A stretch of 11,324 nt of DNA from JBBTQJ01 sp038065755 (GTDB lineage: Bacteria > Patescibacteriota > Minisyncoccia > Minisyncoccales > Staskawiczbacteraceae), in NCBI GenBank assembly GCA_038065755.1, contig JBBTQJ010000014.1, positions 1 to 11,324 of the forward strand. The letters are read 5' to 3'. Below are positions 11,317 to 11,324 of the stretch, one piece after another. Position numbers and translations under genes: made by a program. Positions within the stretch are counted from its first letter, which is position 1. Every line of letters begins with the position of its first letter. The notes below the pieces were generated by a model. That model saw only the letters and a program-made list of their open reading frames with translations, was not told the DNA's origin and made no database searches.

Positions 11317-11324
11317 AGTCAAAA

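Noticed and set aside
1..11324. tRNA genes near tuf or fusA
   Set aside because: I saw no cloverleaf or conserved T-arm GGTTCRA in any gap, by eye.

Overview
The window is AT-rich (about one third GC by eye) and has the style of a reduced-genome candidate-phylum bacterium. I infer Patescibacteria (CPR), most likely Parcubacteria-like. The reasons are an S12 with an extra segment near residues 25-42, a PaaX/Cas2-like protein without any CRISPR locus, ribosomal proteins with lysine-rich tails, and starts almost without Shine-Dalgarno sequences. All 16 stop codons are TAA (12) or TAG (4), and the genes read through under the standard code with no in-frame TGA.

Layout. 1-662: a site-2-protease (M50) membrane protease whose natural ATG frame is broken by an amber codon at 54-56. 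809-1476: a PaaX/Cas2-like gene bracketed by two 34-bp elements of identical design (TGNCA-N6-CTACGATCGTRG-N6-TGTCA). 1569-4760: the str cluster rpsL-rpsG-fusA behind a recognisable promoter. 4761-5896: an accessory insertion that separates fusA from tuf. It holds a 42-bp perfect palindrome with the same 12-bp core, a minus-strand DUF4177-like gene with its own promoter, Shine-Dalgarno and terminator, and a divergent MNT-type nucleotidyltransferase plus a small partner gene that looks frameshifted. 5918-7828: tuf and rpsJ, with their own promoter and an intrinsic terminator. 7977-11316: rplC-rplD-rplW-rplB-rpsS-rplV, the usual S10-operon order.

The str and S10 genes supply translation: decoding-centre protein S12, 30S head proteins S7, S10 and S19, GTPases EF-G and EF-Tu, and 50S proteins L3, L4, L23, L2 and L22.

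The most striking non-coding feature is a 128-bp element with 17-bp terminal inverted repeats (7850-7977). It appears to have inserted into the rplC start codon. A TGAA direct repeat flanks it, removing it restores ATG AAA TTC, and its last base creates the present GTG start. It also gives the rplC leader two mutually exclusive folds. Structured leaders adjoin the start codons of rpsG and rplB as well. All structures were found by eye and none was computed.
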